Below are positions 1-13,000 of a stretch of DNA of 64,000 nt, piece after piece (position 1 is the stretch's first letter; the number at the start of each line of letters is the position of its first letter). The notes below the pieces were generated by a model. The model had not been told where the DNA came from and did no database searches. It saw only the letters and a program-made list of their open reading frames with translations. The position numbers were made by a program, and so were the translations under genes. The DNA is from Dasyornis broadbenti (lineage: Eukaryota > Chordata > Aves > Passeriformes > Dasyornithidae). The stretch is taken from the NCBI GenBank assembly GCA_013397935.1, contig VZRN01005170.1, forward strand, positions 195,495-259,494, read 5' to 3'.

Positions 1-500
1 GTATAAATCAGATTTTTGTGTGTCTTAATAAGTCTCAAAAATATGCCTGAAATACTGAAAGGCATCGGGAATTCAGTGTGATAACAGGAAACGAAAAGTG
101 ATATTGAAGTTGGTGAAATAGAAAGTTTCTTCTCTTTTTCTCTGGAATCAGTCTTATACAGGATAAGACTTTGCAAATTAAGCTTGTTTTGAAAGTAAAG
201 TCATAGGTGTGCGTGTCTAACCTTCCACGTATTTTTTTTGTCTGACTTTATACCTCTGGTTAGTTCATGCCACTATTTTTTAAACTAAATTACATTTTGA
301 AATACGAATGGTTCCAACCATCAGATCCCGAGGGGGCGTTATTCATATACTTGAGGTTTAACCCTAGGAAGCTGGAGAACCTGGGAGAACGAGACAGCCT
401 CTCCCACTCCGAGGGATTTCATGGAATCCAGCACAGGGCTGTGCATTTCCCTTTCCAGGGGCTGATCTCAGTCCTCAGCTAAAAGTCTCTGAGCTGTTAT

Positions 501-900
501 TGACACCTTGAGGGGCTCACCTAAAACAGAGGCTGGACAGAGTTAGGAGAATAAAAAGCAATTCAATTTATTGAAGGCCTTCAGGTGCATTTAGGGCAGA
601 CAGAGCCCACCCAAGGGCTACACCCAAAATGGACCACGAGTCATGAGTTTTTCAGACTTTATGAGTTCTGTCCATTTGCATATTGAGGTTCAATCCTCCA
701 ATTACAGCTTCAGGTAATGAAGTCAATTACTCCAAGTTTGCTCCCCACAATTCACTGCTGTTTACAGATCTTGGGGTCTGAGACAATAAGGTGTACTTGA
801 ATGTAGAGCTTCACAGGAATTCTTTTGTCTAAAACTGCTGTGAACAGGAGCTTTATGACTCTGTAAGGAGCCCAGAGTTACACAGTAAAATTACAGACAC
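501..900 (-). mobile_element. Probable solo retroviral LTR, unknown family
   Basis: Read on the - strand, this block has the layout of an LTR. It starts with TG, then has an octamer ATGCAAAT (674-681 on the + strand) followed by a CATAAAG TATA-like box. A perfect AATAAA (567-572) stands about 90 bases later. A 65-base U5-like tail then ends in GTGTCA at 501. Boundaries are approximate, and no clear target-site duplication was found. It is not the same family as the three LTRs at 22-28 kb. No internal retroviral genes are present. Confidence 0.5.
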
Positions 901-1431
901 ATGAAAAATACAGAAGCTAAAATCCTAAGGCATCATTATGAGCAAGCACATTTCTGGTCCAAAGCGTTGTGTTTGTGTTGCATTAACCCTGTGGGACACA
1001 CTGTCCAGTCAGTGCTGGAAATGTGTGCCAGCTCCAGCAAGGATCCTCAGACACAGCAGCAGCTGCATGGGGTATCTGTCACCAGGAAATCTCCTGCTGC
1101 ACAGGCTGGCAACTTCTAGGCCTGAGCTCCTTAAGCCATTGATCTGTGGCATTGATGGACAGCAGCCGAGCCCCAGGAAAAGCTCAGAAGTGAGCTTGGA
1201 ATCTGTGAAGGCATTTGTTTTGATAATTCCAGATATCCATCACTCACCCCAGAGCCAGCGTGCACACAAAGCCGTGTTCACAGCGAGATGGTGCCTCCAG
1301 AGCGGAGGCCGCTTTGCCCTGGAGCACTTTCTGGGAAAGAAAGCCCAAGGCCATGCAGTATCCCACAAGGTGGTTTCCTCCAGCATGCTCTCTGGGCCTT
1401 TTTGTAGTTGCCTGGCAACCAGGGAAGGGAG

Positions 1432-1456
1432 GAGGAGGAGGAGGAGGAGGAGAAGG
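1432..1456 (+). repeat. (GGA)n microsatellite
   Basis: About eight uninterrupted GGA or GAG triplets follow GGGAAGGGA. The overlapping open frames that encode Gly, Arg or Ser runs here are artefacts of the repeat. Confidence 0.85.
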
Positions 1457-2616
1457 ACGTGAGAGCATGGAGGCCTCTGAAGGAGCAGATTGTCTGTGCA
1501 AACCACTCGGCCAAATCAGCTCATGGCTCTCTTGAGCTCCTCCACTGCAAGAGGTCATTGGGACCGGCCCTCTTTTGATGCTTGTCTGCCAGAGGTGAGG
1601 ACCATGATTCTGCTTTAATTATCCATGAGTTTCACCCTAATGTGAATCCTTTGGCAGTGTCAGAGCTCTTCTTCTCCAGTGGGAATAAGTCAGGCGAGAA
1701 AAGAGATTTGCTCAGCACACAGAGCTTACCTGTGCTGTGTTAGGTACACTGGGTGATTGAGGAAGCCAAAAAAGCCAAAAAAGAGTTCAGCTCAGTGTCC
1801 CTTCTGAATGTGATGTTTAACCTCCGATCTCGTGCATAATGTTTTCCTCAATTGTCAAAAGGGCTACAAACTCTAGAAGATGGAGTAGGTTTTTCTAGTT
1901 CAAGAAAGTAAAGACACAGAAAAGTGGAAGTTTCCATCTCCAATTAAATATGTCCAGTGTAGGATTTGTTGTTTGGATGAAAACAATCAACACAACGGGG
2001 ATGTGAGAGAAAGAAGTCAAAGCTGTGCTCTGCGAGATACAAGCTGCTGAAATGAGGGTCGCTTTCTGAGGAGTGTCGTGGCCATTGCTCACCGGTTCAT
2101 TCTTTGGCCCAACATTGCAGAGTCTCTCTAAGGCAGAATAATTTCTGTAAGAGGTGTAAGCACAGCCTCTCCTCTGAACAGCTGATAAAATCTTGGTGCA
2201 GTCACTCTCTGTCCCGGGGAGGAGCCAGAGGTGAATCTCCTGTTTGTTCTGTTCTGGTTTGGGCCCTCTGTTTCCTGCATCCTTGGTGACTGCCCCAACC
2301 TTTGGGATTTTGCCTACCCTGACACGGAGTTTGGGCAGGTCTCTCTATTCTGATCTTTGGGAGGGGAAAACCCGTACCCCCAGTAAACAGGAACACTATT
2401 TTTGCCTTGGAAAACAGCCTAGAAATCGTGCTTTGCAAAACGTGGCTCAGTATTTAGTGAAAAAGTTACGTGTTTTTAAAGTTGATTGCTATTAAATAGA
2501 TTCTCACTCAAAGAAAAATTGACATTTGTACTTCTTTGTGTTAGAATATCACAGCAGGATAAATCATGGCTTTTTAAGGCCTCATTGTTATGGTCCTTCC
2601 AGGTCATGGTGAGTGT

Positions 2617-2840
2617 GGGGTGGAGGAGGGAGAAACAGGGGAAAACGGGGGAAAATAGGGAAAAAATGGGGAAAAAATGAATATGTGGGGTGATAAATGG
2701 GGGATATGGGGGAAAATCTGTGATCTGTGCCTGCTTCAATGGGGAGCACATCCCAAACAGCCCCTTCCAGGTCATGATGAGTGTGATGGGGGAAAAAAGG
2801 GGTGGAAAATAGGGAAAAACAGGGGAAAAATGGGGGGAAA
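2617..2840 (+). repeat. G-rich minisatellite with G-quadruplex motifs
   Basis: Irregular repeats of GGG or GGGG separated by A-rich spacers. Runs at 2638-2641, 2647-2651, 2658-2660 and 2668-2671 with loops of 5, 6 and 7 bases form a canonical G-quadruplex motif. A second cluster at 2788-2837 is similar but has one longer loop. Each cluster follows a copy of a TTCCAGGTCATG-GAGTGTG module (about 2597 and 2765), so the whole appears to be a degenerate duplication of roughly 170 bases. Confidence 0.75.
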
Positions 2841-2843
2841 TGA

Positions 2844-3040
2844 ATATCCAGTCTAAACCTCCTCTAGTGCATGCACCTTGAGCCAGTTTCCTTTTGTCCT
2901 GTTTGTCACTTGTGTGAGGAGCCTGATCCCCAGCTGGCTCCAGCCTCATTTCAGGCAGTTGTAGAGAGCAATGAGGTCTCCCCTGAGTCTCCTTTTCTCC
3001 AGGCAAAGCAGCCCCAGCTCCCTCAGCTGCTCCTCACCTT
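2844..3040 (-). mobile_element. CR1 LINE fragment
   Basis: The reverse strand matches the 3' part of the CR1 retrotransposon. Recognisable phrases on the + strand include the block around TCTAAACCTCC, GGCAGTTGTAGAGAGCAATG, AGGTCTCCCCTGAG and CTCCTTTTCTCCAGGC. It is truncated at both ends and not coding. Its left end abuts the G-rich minisatellite. Confidence 0.85.
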
Positions 3041-6000
3041 TTTTTACTGAAGTAAGTAAAGAATGCCTGTAAAAAACTTTTCTGTCCCTAGATTAAGACA
3101 TGATACATAGACGTTCCTGAGAAGTTTATTTGAATAAGTCACTATTGCAGAACAATGAACAATTATTTTAATTAAGAAGGTGTTTGAGACACTAAACATA
3201 TTTCCAGTGGGATGGCAATGTGCTTTTTATAGAGACCACCATGCACATTTCCAGTAGCACTGAAGCCCCAGAATAATGCCTCAGTCTGACTGGGTAAAAT
3301 AAACTCCACTTGGCCCAAAGGCATCCCACTTCAGAAAATGGCATCCCAGGCACTTGTAAGAAGCCCATTCCTCTTCTGCTGTGCATTGCTCCATTCTTCT
3401 TTCCATCACCCTGTTCTCTGTTCCTCAGGTTCCTCAGATCTATTTCTGTAGAACCTGCTCCTCGAATGCCTCTGCCCCTGCCATCCCACGAGCACTTTTG
3501 CCAAGCTGACAGCCGCTAAGGAGGCTGTCACAATACGAAAAGAAACCTCACTTCAACCTCTCATCTCTGCCCCGCACTGTGGGCCCAAAACCAGCCTACA
3601 CGGCTTGTGTGCAGCCCAAGCTGCAATGGGATCACCTAAAAAAATGTTCCGTGCAAGGCTTTGGAACAGCCAGTCTCATTTGCAAGTAGACAATGAATTA
3701 AAGCCTTGTTTTCCACTCAGTTCTAATCAATCAGATGCTGGACACTATCAGCAGCCTGCGTGTGGCATACCCAGGCACTGGCAGCAGACCCCAGCAGGAG
3801 ATCAACACTGACTGAAGAGGTTGGAATATTGCCACAACATCCCAGGTTAGGCAGACTGACAATCAGTTTTGGCACTCACAAGATGAACAGGATGTCAGAT
3901 GTGGGAACACTTGTATCTTGAAAATGCGTAGTTTTTATTAGTGGGGTTTTTTTCACCATTTCTTGAACTTTTGGATCCCTATAGTATGGATGATTTCACA
4001 GGCAAGTATCCTGCTTGGAGCGTAACCCTCACTTCAATACAATCATTTATCTATCCTTGAATTTCTCAATTGCTTCTGATTTCCATTGCTAAACACGGTT
4101 CTTCATCAGGGGTTGAAGAGGGAGGAAGAGAACTTTCACAATTTACTCCATTTGTCTGTGTGCTTAATTTTCCCTAATTTTGGATGTGCTCCTGCTTACT
4201 GCTGCTACCGTCCAAAAGGGGCTTATGCCCAGGAAGGCATCATTTCAAAGGAGAACACCAGAATTTCCACTGGCAATAAATTGTCTGATCAAAAATAATT
4301 ATGAGGAAGAAGAGATCTTCTATAAAAACTACAAAACTTCCTGGAATTTTTCCAAAGTAATGTTCTTTGTTTTCAGCCAAGAATACCTCAGCTACTGCAA
4401 TTGAGAACCAAAAGACTTCACTGAAAAATTTCTATTGAAATAGTGATTTTCTTAGAAGGCTTGCAACAGAAAAAATGTTCGGCTGAAAAAAAAAAAAATT
4501 AGACAGAGAATCAGCTTTGATGAAAAATATTCCACAATCCTACCAAAGACTTAATCCCTTCAAAAGAACTGCAGTGTAGTAGCTTGTCTTCCATTTGCTT
4601 AGTTTGTCAGCTTCTTCTGACACCCTTGATCCTGCCATTTTGTTCTCTTATTTGCTTTGGTTAAGTTCCTGGGGTTGGCAAAACACTTTGCTCTGCTTAT
4701 TTCAACTTTCAGAGGGTTTCCACCAGAGGTGGTGAGGAGCGTTCTTCCTTCTCTCCCTCTCCCCTGTGGAAGTTGTCACTCACCTTTACTGCACCACAAA
4801 TTCAGGATCTGCTCCCAGTTATGAAAGCCTTTGTCAGGGAGGCTTTGATGCTAGGAATTAACTTGAAAGGAGTTTGATAACCAAGGGCCACACTCATGGT
4901 GTGGAGATCTCCACTGAAGAGCTCTCCCCCCTTCCCAGCATCTCCTGAATTTTGAGCAGATTCTCTAGTTGTCATGGCAACAGCCTAATTTGCTCTCTTT
5001 TTGTGGTTTAAGTAAGCATCATGTAAAAGCTCCTCAATAAATGATGCTAAAACATCCCGAGCTCTGGTAGTGACATTGGGCAGCTTGCCACATGGCTTAA
5101 TTTAATTGCTCTGAAGCTACCACAAGTGCATAATTCAGGGTTTCCTTTAACACAAAAGCTCTTAAAAGTTTGGATGGCTGCAAGGGAAAGAGGAGGAGGG
5201 AACGAGCAGCTGTCATTCTTCAGAAGTGAAGCGTGTTCTGGAGCAACAGGGCAATTTTGGCCCTTTTAGTGGCAAAGAAGTCCGTAGGAGAGAAAGACGA
5301 AAAATTAGTTGGGACTCTTACTTTTTCACCCTTTGGATCGCTTTGAACTTGGTGGCAAAGGCAAAAGCATCCAGCATTCCCGTGCTGTGTTCCCCCAGGG
5401 AAGGCAGCATGCTCGATGCTGCTGTGGGACTGAGTTGGAGGCAGGCAGCCCAGCAGGCTGGCGGTGGCAATCCCCTTGCCTTGTCTCAGCTTCCTGCTGG
5501 TCTCTCAGTGTGAAGGCAGTGCCTCAGTAAAGACACTGCCTTTAGGAAAACCTCTGCTCTGTCACCAGGGGTCTGCCTTCGTAGCTTTGCTGGTGCTTGG
5601 GCTTGACCTCACCCTGGAGTCCCTCCTGCCTCTGCAGGCAGAGCTGAGGCCACCCAGCCCACCAGGCCTGGGAGAGAAGCCAGGCTGAGAGCTGGTGTAG
5701 GAGTTGCTTGAAGGAGTTTGGGCTCTAGAGCAAATTTGAGCCTCTCCTCATGACGGTAGTAGATCTATAGACTCTACTGAGTAAATATTAGCACAGGGGA
5801 AGCAGAGTGCAAAGGGTGTTCTTGGACTCTAAGGCAGAAGAACGGTGGCTTCATCCTGCATATTGATTTTTCAGTCACGGTGGAATGATAGAGCTGTTTG
5901 TAAACTCTGTGCACATGAGCATGTGTTAGCAGCAGCTTTCAATAGTGCTGGGAATGGCCCTTAAAAATCCCTCCTGGCTGCTGGGTCTGCTCTGAGGGTG

Positions 6001-6949
6001 CAAAAGGGTTGTGCTGCTGAGCTCCTCCACTTCCAGTATTCCTCCCATAACAATAAATGTCTTTAGGCAATGGAGGTGGCCTTAGGCTTGATTTAGACTG
6101 CGGTGACCCTGCTGAGGGAATCTGCAATGCTTTGTAACTCTTCAAACAAAGCACCACCTGAGGAAAAAGAGCAGAGTTCATTTGGGCACCAACTCCTTCC
6201 AGGAAATACAAGTATAGATAGTTGTCACTGCAAATTTCTGGTCAGGAAAAAGGAAAAAAAAAAGCCAAAACAGAACAGTTTAGTCATTTGGTTTGGGCTG
6301 CCACTTTGGTGTGGTGTTTTTATGTGGGGATTCAAACTCCCACAGCAGGCATGTGAAAACAGTCCCCGGGCAGCTCATCCATGAACCTTTCCCTTCAGGA
6401 GCCATGTGCTCACATCCTCTGGGTGTCTGAGCAGACGGGAGGACAGCGCGGTTGCTTTACAGAGGAGACTGTGATACCAGGCAGTCTCTCCCTTTCGCCT
6501 GTGATCTGCTTGTCTTGTCACTTCCTTCTCCAGAACGGTTTCATTCTTTTCTCATGCATTGCATTCAGGGAAGAGGCCAAGCATTTGATGCTGCGGTATC
6601 GCTCTGCCTGGACAGAAGTGTCTGCATCCACTGAGATGTTAATGACCATTCACAAGGGAAATACTGTATTGTGAGCTGAGGGTGGAACTGCAACCAGAAA
6701 ATGGGAATGCCGTGGCTTAGGGGGAGGAGGACAAGAGGGATGGAATGGGAAATACAAGTGGGTAATCTAAGGTCTCCCTTTCAGGAGTGACAGACAGATT
6801 CTGCTTTCTTTACCCACCTCTCTTTGATAAAAGCCTGACAGTGGGGGTGAAGTCTGTGACACTGGAGCCTGCACACCCTTGTTGTTTTACTAAATTATTC
6901 ATTCCTGTTCCTGTGATAATATAGTTATGAGGAGGAGCCTAATTGAATT

Positions 6950-7112
6950 TACTGTCTGGCGTTGGCCAATCGGGCGATAAGGATCCGGCAGAATGGGATG
7001 ACGGTGGATCCTGCTGGTGTGCTGTGAATGTGAAGCAGGACGGGCTGGCAGTTTGTGAGCAGGAGGGAAAGCAATCGCTCCAGGGCCCCTGCATTAACAG
7101 GAGAAGGAAAAG
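6950..7112 (+). promoter_or_regulatory. Candidate promoter and non-coding first exon
   Basis: A perfect NF-Y/CCAAT consensus (RRCCAATSR) lies at 6964-6972, within a short stretch containing several CpGs (about 6960-7080). It is followed by a strong donor-like AAAG|GTAAGG at 7112/7113. The spacing fits a start site near 7030-7065 and a short non-coding exon on the same strand as SYN3, about 20 kb upstream of its coding exon. This is inference only; no transcript evidence is available. Confidence 0.3.
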
Positions 7113-9660
7113 GTAAGGGGCCGGGGGAACGGGATTTGTCTGAATCATGCAGTGCCCCGGTGCTGAGAGGCTGGTTTTGTTTCCAGGAAAGCACTCTGCA
7201 GGGACTGCTTTCCTGCAGGGTTTGGGGGAACAGGAATGCATGTGGTGGCACTTGCTCAGTGCATGCAGCGTGTGCCTTTGTCTCCATCCGTGCTGCAGGG
7301 CTGGGTAACGCTGCACGCTCCCTGAGCGAGTCTGTGCACAGATTCCTGGGCTTTCTGTGGATCCAGAGCCGCCTATGGAGCCTGTGCAGTATTAATGCAA
7401 TGAGGGGAGTCCAAAGGGAGGAATTACCTCATGGGCAGAGTGGGGAAAACACTGGTGCTTTCTGGTTGGATTGAAAATAAAAACGCCGAGGCTCTTAGCG
7501 AGCTGTTTGCAATCAAAACAGAGCAAGTGTGTGTGCATCTGTCCGTGGATGTATCGGGTCTGCAGTGAGATGTCAAAACGGGAAAGAGCAGATCAGACTG
7601 GAGCATTAGGCATCGCAGGTGGAGATAGATTGCAGGCAATCTGTGTAATCAGATTCTCTAACATGGAGAATGCAAGTGAGTATGAGAGTGGATTGATCCT
7701 GTCTGCTGAGCCGGCTACACCTGGAAAGCAAGGGGGACATGGGCTAGGAATTGGGACAGGTAACGTGACTGGTCAGAGAAATTGGTGCTCAAACCATCCC
7801 GCCTGCTGTGCCTGCTGCTAAAGTGAAAGCTTATGGAGCTGCTTCCACAAATTCGTTGTTTCCCTTTTAATGATGCAAAGAAAAGGTGAGCATCTCTGAG
7901 GATTGGGTTAGAGTCCACAAATTAATGTTATCTGGAAGAACAGGACCACATCAAGCAAATTAGCCTCTGCCCTTCCTTTTGTTTCACTGCCTTTGCTCTG
8001 ATAACAAGTGACTGCTGGAAAGACAGGGCAGGTGGGGGAAGCTGGATTACAAATGTGGCAAGTGGCATCAAGCCATGCAGACAGAGAATGTTGCTGGTAC
8101 TGATGTTATAATTACACTTCTTCAGTTTACATCTATGCAAGCCTGCGAGACAAGGCTGTCCCGAGCTGGGGTGAGCTTCTTCTAGTCCCTGACTGCAGCA
8201 GGGATCAGAGCTCACTGTAAGGCACTCACATTTTTAGCTGATTCTTAGAGGGGTTTACCACCCCACTCTTTTCAAGCCGGGATCCAGAGGAAAGTGCTGT
8301 TGAGCCAAAGATGTTGCACACCTGTGGATATCTCATCTCTGTTGGAAACGAATTCTTGTGATGAGCGTGGAGGGAGATGCCCTTTTTCTGTTTGCTCAGA
8401 AAGCCATAGCTGGAGGCTCCCTCCAAGAAAACAAATGAGGCAGAAAGCCCCACAGGGAGAAGCAACAAAATGGCTCATCTTGGATTAGCCAAACCTGTCT
8501 GCCCAAATAACTTCTTCCTCCCTGATAGCAAATTTCTTACATCGGGGGTCAACTTTCCTCTACCCAAACTTCGTTCTTTTCTGTGGTTTTCTCACGTGGC
8601 CTGAAGATTAAGACAATTCCTGATATTCTCATTAGAGAGCATCTTCATGTTGATGTCTACACTCTGCCCATGACCTCTCCTGGAGTCTCTGGGTTGTGCT
8701 TCTCTGAGTGTTTGGCTGAGTCTGACCCCCTCTGTCTCACAGGCTGTGCAGGCGCCCCAAGTGAGACCAAAGGGACACTCACTTGGTAAACGTATGAAAA
8801 AGGTTCCACCTTGCAGAGGATATTTGTATTTGGTGATTGAGAAAAAGGGAACGTGTTGCAGATTCCTGTAGGACAGTCAGGCTCTTATCTCCCCTGGAAC
8901 AGCTGACTAAAAAATGGATGTAACGCAGGCCACATGGCACAGCTGAGTTTCACTCCAGCTTTCACAGCACTTGCAGCAACAGAGTGAGCTGAGAAATGAA
9001 GAAAAGCAAGCCTGGCCATCTGAGAATAAACTCCTCAGTAGAACAAAATCCTTTCCCTTTGCCCCAGAAACAGAGGAGCAGTCAAGTAACTTGGTCGTTC
9101 ACCCACTGCAAAAGCTGCACAGCTCCCGGGGGCAGAGCAGGAGGTTTCCCTATTGAGGAGTGGGCAGGTGCTCATCTCCCTGGAGACTCGAACTCCCTGC
9201 ACATCACAGGGAGCCCTCTGCCCTAGCCCACTTTGGGGAGTGAGCCTTCCCTGGCAGATGCACTCAGGGGTTTGGCAGGAGAAGCCTGGCCGTGGTGCAG
9301 CAGCAGCAGTTCCTGCCCCATGGGTGAGCACAGTGTCTGCTGCTGCCCCCAGAGCCCCCAGGGAGCTCAGGAATGGGCAGAATGCCAGCGTGTTCCCAGG
9401 GAAGCTGACGTCACTGCCAACCCACTGGTGCCAGACTCCGTGCTGGAAACCTGAGGTCGCTTGTGGCCATTCATTGCTCACATGATTAATTCATGCAATG
9501 ATATCATTTTCTGGGGTGGAGGTTAGGAGGTTATGTTCTCTAGTAATGAGAGGCGTGATGGGGTGCAAAACTTGTGCTCCTCATTGGTGTAGGCACTAAT
9601 TACAGCAAAGCAGCCACGGCATGCTCCTCATCATCCTTCCTCCCCCAGAAAGGGTAACAT

Positions 9661-9704
9661 GTTTTTACCATGTTTTTACCATGTTTTTACCATGTTTTTA
9701 CCAT
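9661..9704 (+). repeat. 11-base tandem repeat, four perfect copies
   Basis: The unit GTTTTTACCAT is repeated exactly four times without a mismatch. It is followed by a degenerate T-rich stretch. Confidence 0.95.
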
Positions 9705-9947
9705 TTTTTCCTCGGGTGTTTTAGGGAGGCTGAGGGGGTGGTGACATGGGATGTGTGAGCAAGAGTTCTTATGGGATTTGCAGAATTGCAAATTCTGCGC
9801 CAGAGGACTGAACCATAATGCCCTTAACCTGCACAACTACTCTGCAACCAGGATTTTTGCTTTAATTATTTTAGTGCTAATTATTTTATTAATGTCATTT
9901 ACACTGCACTTTCCAACAAGAAAAAAACATTATTATCCTTCTTCAGC

Positions 9948-10050
9948 GGGAAAAAAAAAAGAAAAAGAAAAAGAAAAGAAAAATAAAAGGAAAAAGAAAA
10001 AGAAAAGGAAAAAGAAAAAAAAAAGGAAGAAAAAGAAAAAGAGAAAGAAG
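9948..10050 (+). repeat. A-rich (AAAAAG)n simple repeat
   Basis: About 100 bases of A interrupted by single G or GG, with AAAAAG and AAAAGG as the main units. It produces a spurious Lys-rich open frame. Confidence 0.9.
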
Positions 10051-13000
10051 TGAATTTGTTTCTTTTTGCACAATGCGTGGTGTGTTGTATCGTGGTGTTC
10101 TCCCCTCAGAGGGTCCTACTCTGTCTACAGGGGTGTAGGATCCCTTTTTAGTTGGTCTGGAAATTCTCCAGAATGTCAGGTTTTGCAGTAAATCCTCCAG
10201 GATATTTAATTCTTTTTGGACATTTTTAGGCTAAAAATCCTTTTCCTGTCTGTTTAATAGGTAAGCAAATAAGCCTAGAACTCCCAGGTGGGCATTACAA
10301 AGAGCTGTCCTGGCCCAGATACAATTAATAGCTGATAAAGTTGCAGCAACTTGATCTGATAATTTATTGGTAGGTGAAACTGCTAACTCGAAATGTCACG
10401 CAAACCACCCAGGGCATTTCCAGAGCTGTTGTAAGAGCATTTTGTGTCAAACCATGTCACTGCTCTGCCATGTGTATGCCTCCCTCTCCTTCACTCCAGT
10501 GCTGTTCTTCTCACTTCGGGCCTCTGTGGTTTTGGCTGATTTGAGTCCCCAGAGGTGTACGAAGCCCTGGATCATAAGTTTTCAAACAGACTTGGTAAGG
10601 CCAGATGGAAATCTTCCAATTTCTACATTGGCCTTTTATTTCTGGGATAAAATGGTTTCCTTTCTGTTTAAGCAGTGGGGAAGCCATGCTCTCTCTCCAT
10701 TCTGGATAATGCTTCACTTCTTCCCATTCTTCGTGATTGGTTGTGGTATTCTCCCACCTCATCCAGAGATTTCAAAATGTCAAGGAGTTTTTTGAATGCT
10801 GACAAATAACAGAGATTTGATTAGCAACTGTAGCAGATCATTTACCAGTCCAGTGCTGTACACTCAGATACATTTATAATGCAGTTATCAAGGAAAATGA
10901 AGTGATTATGCAGAACTCACAATGCCTCTATTAATGGCTATCAGGTTCCAGATATTCATCTATTGTCTGTTTAATGGGGAATAATTCTACTGTGTCTGGG
11001 CAGATCAAATGCTAAAGCAAGGGTGCTCTGCTCTGCTACCCTGAGCAGATTTACACTGACCACAAGAAAGGTGGCCCAGGGCATAAACTTGTCATTTAGA
11101 CCCTGATAAAGGGGAGGAAAACCGATGGCATAGCCTTGGAAAAGCAGGAAGAAATCTGTAGTGTGGCCTTGGGGTGGAAATGATCTTTTGTCCTGGTAGC
11201 AGCCCTCCACTGCAAAGGGCTGAATCCTGTGCTGCCATCAGAGTGACAGCAAGGGGAAGAAAAGATTGTCTGCCTCCAGGATGGCCTGCGGTGGGTGGGG
11301 GGAAAAGTGAATGGAATGGGATAGGAAAGACCCTTTTTTCTAGGCTTCCTGAAACTGCAAAGAACTCGCCTTCAAATCACTTCTGAGGGAGTAACTGCAG
11401 CCATTTTGAACAGCACATTAAATTTTGCTGTGAACTATCAGACTGGGCTATGAACACGACAGAGCTGCTGTGCTGCATCACACTCCAGCCCGAAGAACAC
11501 AAACAGCTTTATTTTCCCATGTGTCTGACAAAGTTCAGAGTCCAAGTTAAAGGCAGGAAAAACAGTAGGACAAAGGTGGCACTGAAGAGCCATGAGAAAA
11601 GCGGTACAAGGTAAGAGAGGTGTGTGCCTTGTTTTGGAAGAAGGGAATTTTGGTTTTTGCCAAACTTTATGGGTTTTGGCTGAGTTATTTCCCACTCTCA
11701 GCATGAAGCACAGCCAGCACTTCTTCCCTGGATACCTCAGCTGGGAACTGTGGAAAAGAATTGGCTTCCTTGTTTTTTCTCAAACACAGGAGCAAACACA
11801 CACATACCAACTCCTTCTAAAGGATGGCAAACAGCATCTTCAGCCAAGTCTTCATGGTTTGAAATGGCTGCTTGTTGAGCTCCCTTGTGTTCAAAAAATG
11901 TGCTACCTCAAGCCCTGTGTTTTAATTTACAATTTAATTTTACATTCAGTTGACAATGGCACAAGAAGGAAATAGTATTTTAACTTACTGGCTCTAGCCC
12001 TTTAAAACCACAAAGCCATTTAAGAAAAGACACTGATTGATCACTGTTTGGTAAAAGCCATAGCTGAAGGCACTCTCATGATCTGGAGTCAAATAAGAAG
12101 TTAACTGATTCCCGTGGAAGTGAATGGAGGAAGTCCCACTCCTCTGCGATTCAGGACTCCCAAGGCCGGTGGAAAAAAACAGCCAAAAATGCTTACATCA
12201 TAACTTTCATGTAGCCAATGCAAAATATTTTTAATCTAGAAAGACTGGTGGGCTTTCACCAGCTCTAAATTAAGTTTATAAGCAAACACAAGCATATTTA
12301 CATAGAGCTATCAGAAAAGCAAAAGCAATAGCAGCAGAACATTCAGCTCCAAGATGATTCAGACCCTTAAAATCTGTCATTTAAAATATAGTAACACTCC
12401 TTTTTTAGATAAAATGTGTTATTTTTAATATAGGGTATTTTGGCCCTGTGTGGTTGTCATCTTTGGTAAAAATTACAGTGAATATATCCCTAATGCCCTC
12501 ATCTTTCTCCCCCACTTTGATCTGTCCTTTGCTGGGTTTAGGGTAGGGCTGAACAGCCCTGGAGAGCACTGCAGCCCAGGACCACGGCAAAGACTTTCTT
12601 GGCTGCAGAAACACTTTTTCTTGGCTCTGCAGAGCAAGCTGATAAACTCCAGAGGACGATGCTAGAAAATACAGATCCTTCTTGGAGAAAGAACATCAGG
12701 AGTTTCCTCATTCAACTTCCCAGCACAGTGCAGTTGTTTACAGCCACTGCTGCAGAGCAGGGAACAATGAAATGGAAATTTGGGATAAAGAATGATCACA
12801 TGGTGCCAGAGGTGATGGCAGCACGTGTTTCTGTCCCTGAGTCACTGCACACCCTTCTGAGGCTCTGTGCCCATCACAGGCAGCTGCCAGCGGCTGTGGA
12901 CACAGCGTGTGGGCAGGGAAACACTCCTGGCACACGGCTGCTTTCAGAACTGGGCTTGACAAAACCAAGCTAGGGAGCATTTATTCTTTTTTTAGCCCCA

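Larger units (their letters stand above)
901..6940. other. Upstream non-coding DNA, left part
   Basis: Apart from the GGA repeat, G-rich minisatellite and CR1 fragment listed separately, nothing here could be assigned. Open frames reach 176 codons but overlap on both strands and resemble no known protein. Confidence 0.6.

Noticed and set aside
9948..10050. Poly(A)-like tract as a sign of a processed pseudogene to its left
   Set aside because: No gene-like sequence precedes it, and the AAAAAG periodicity fits a simple repeat.
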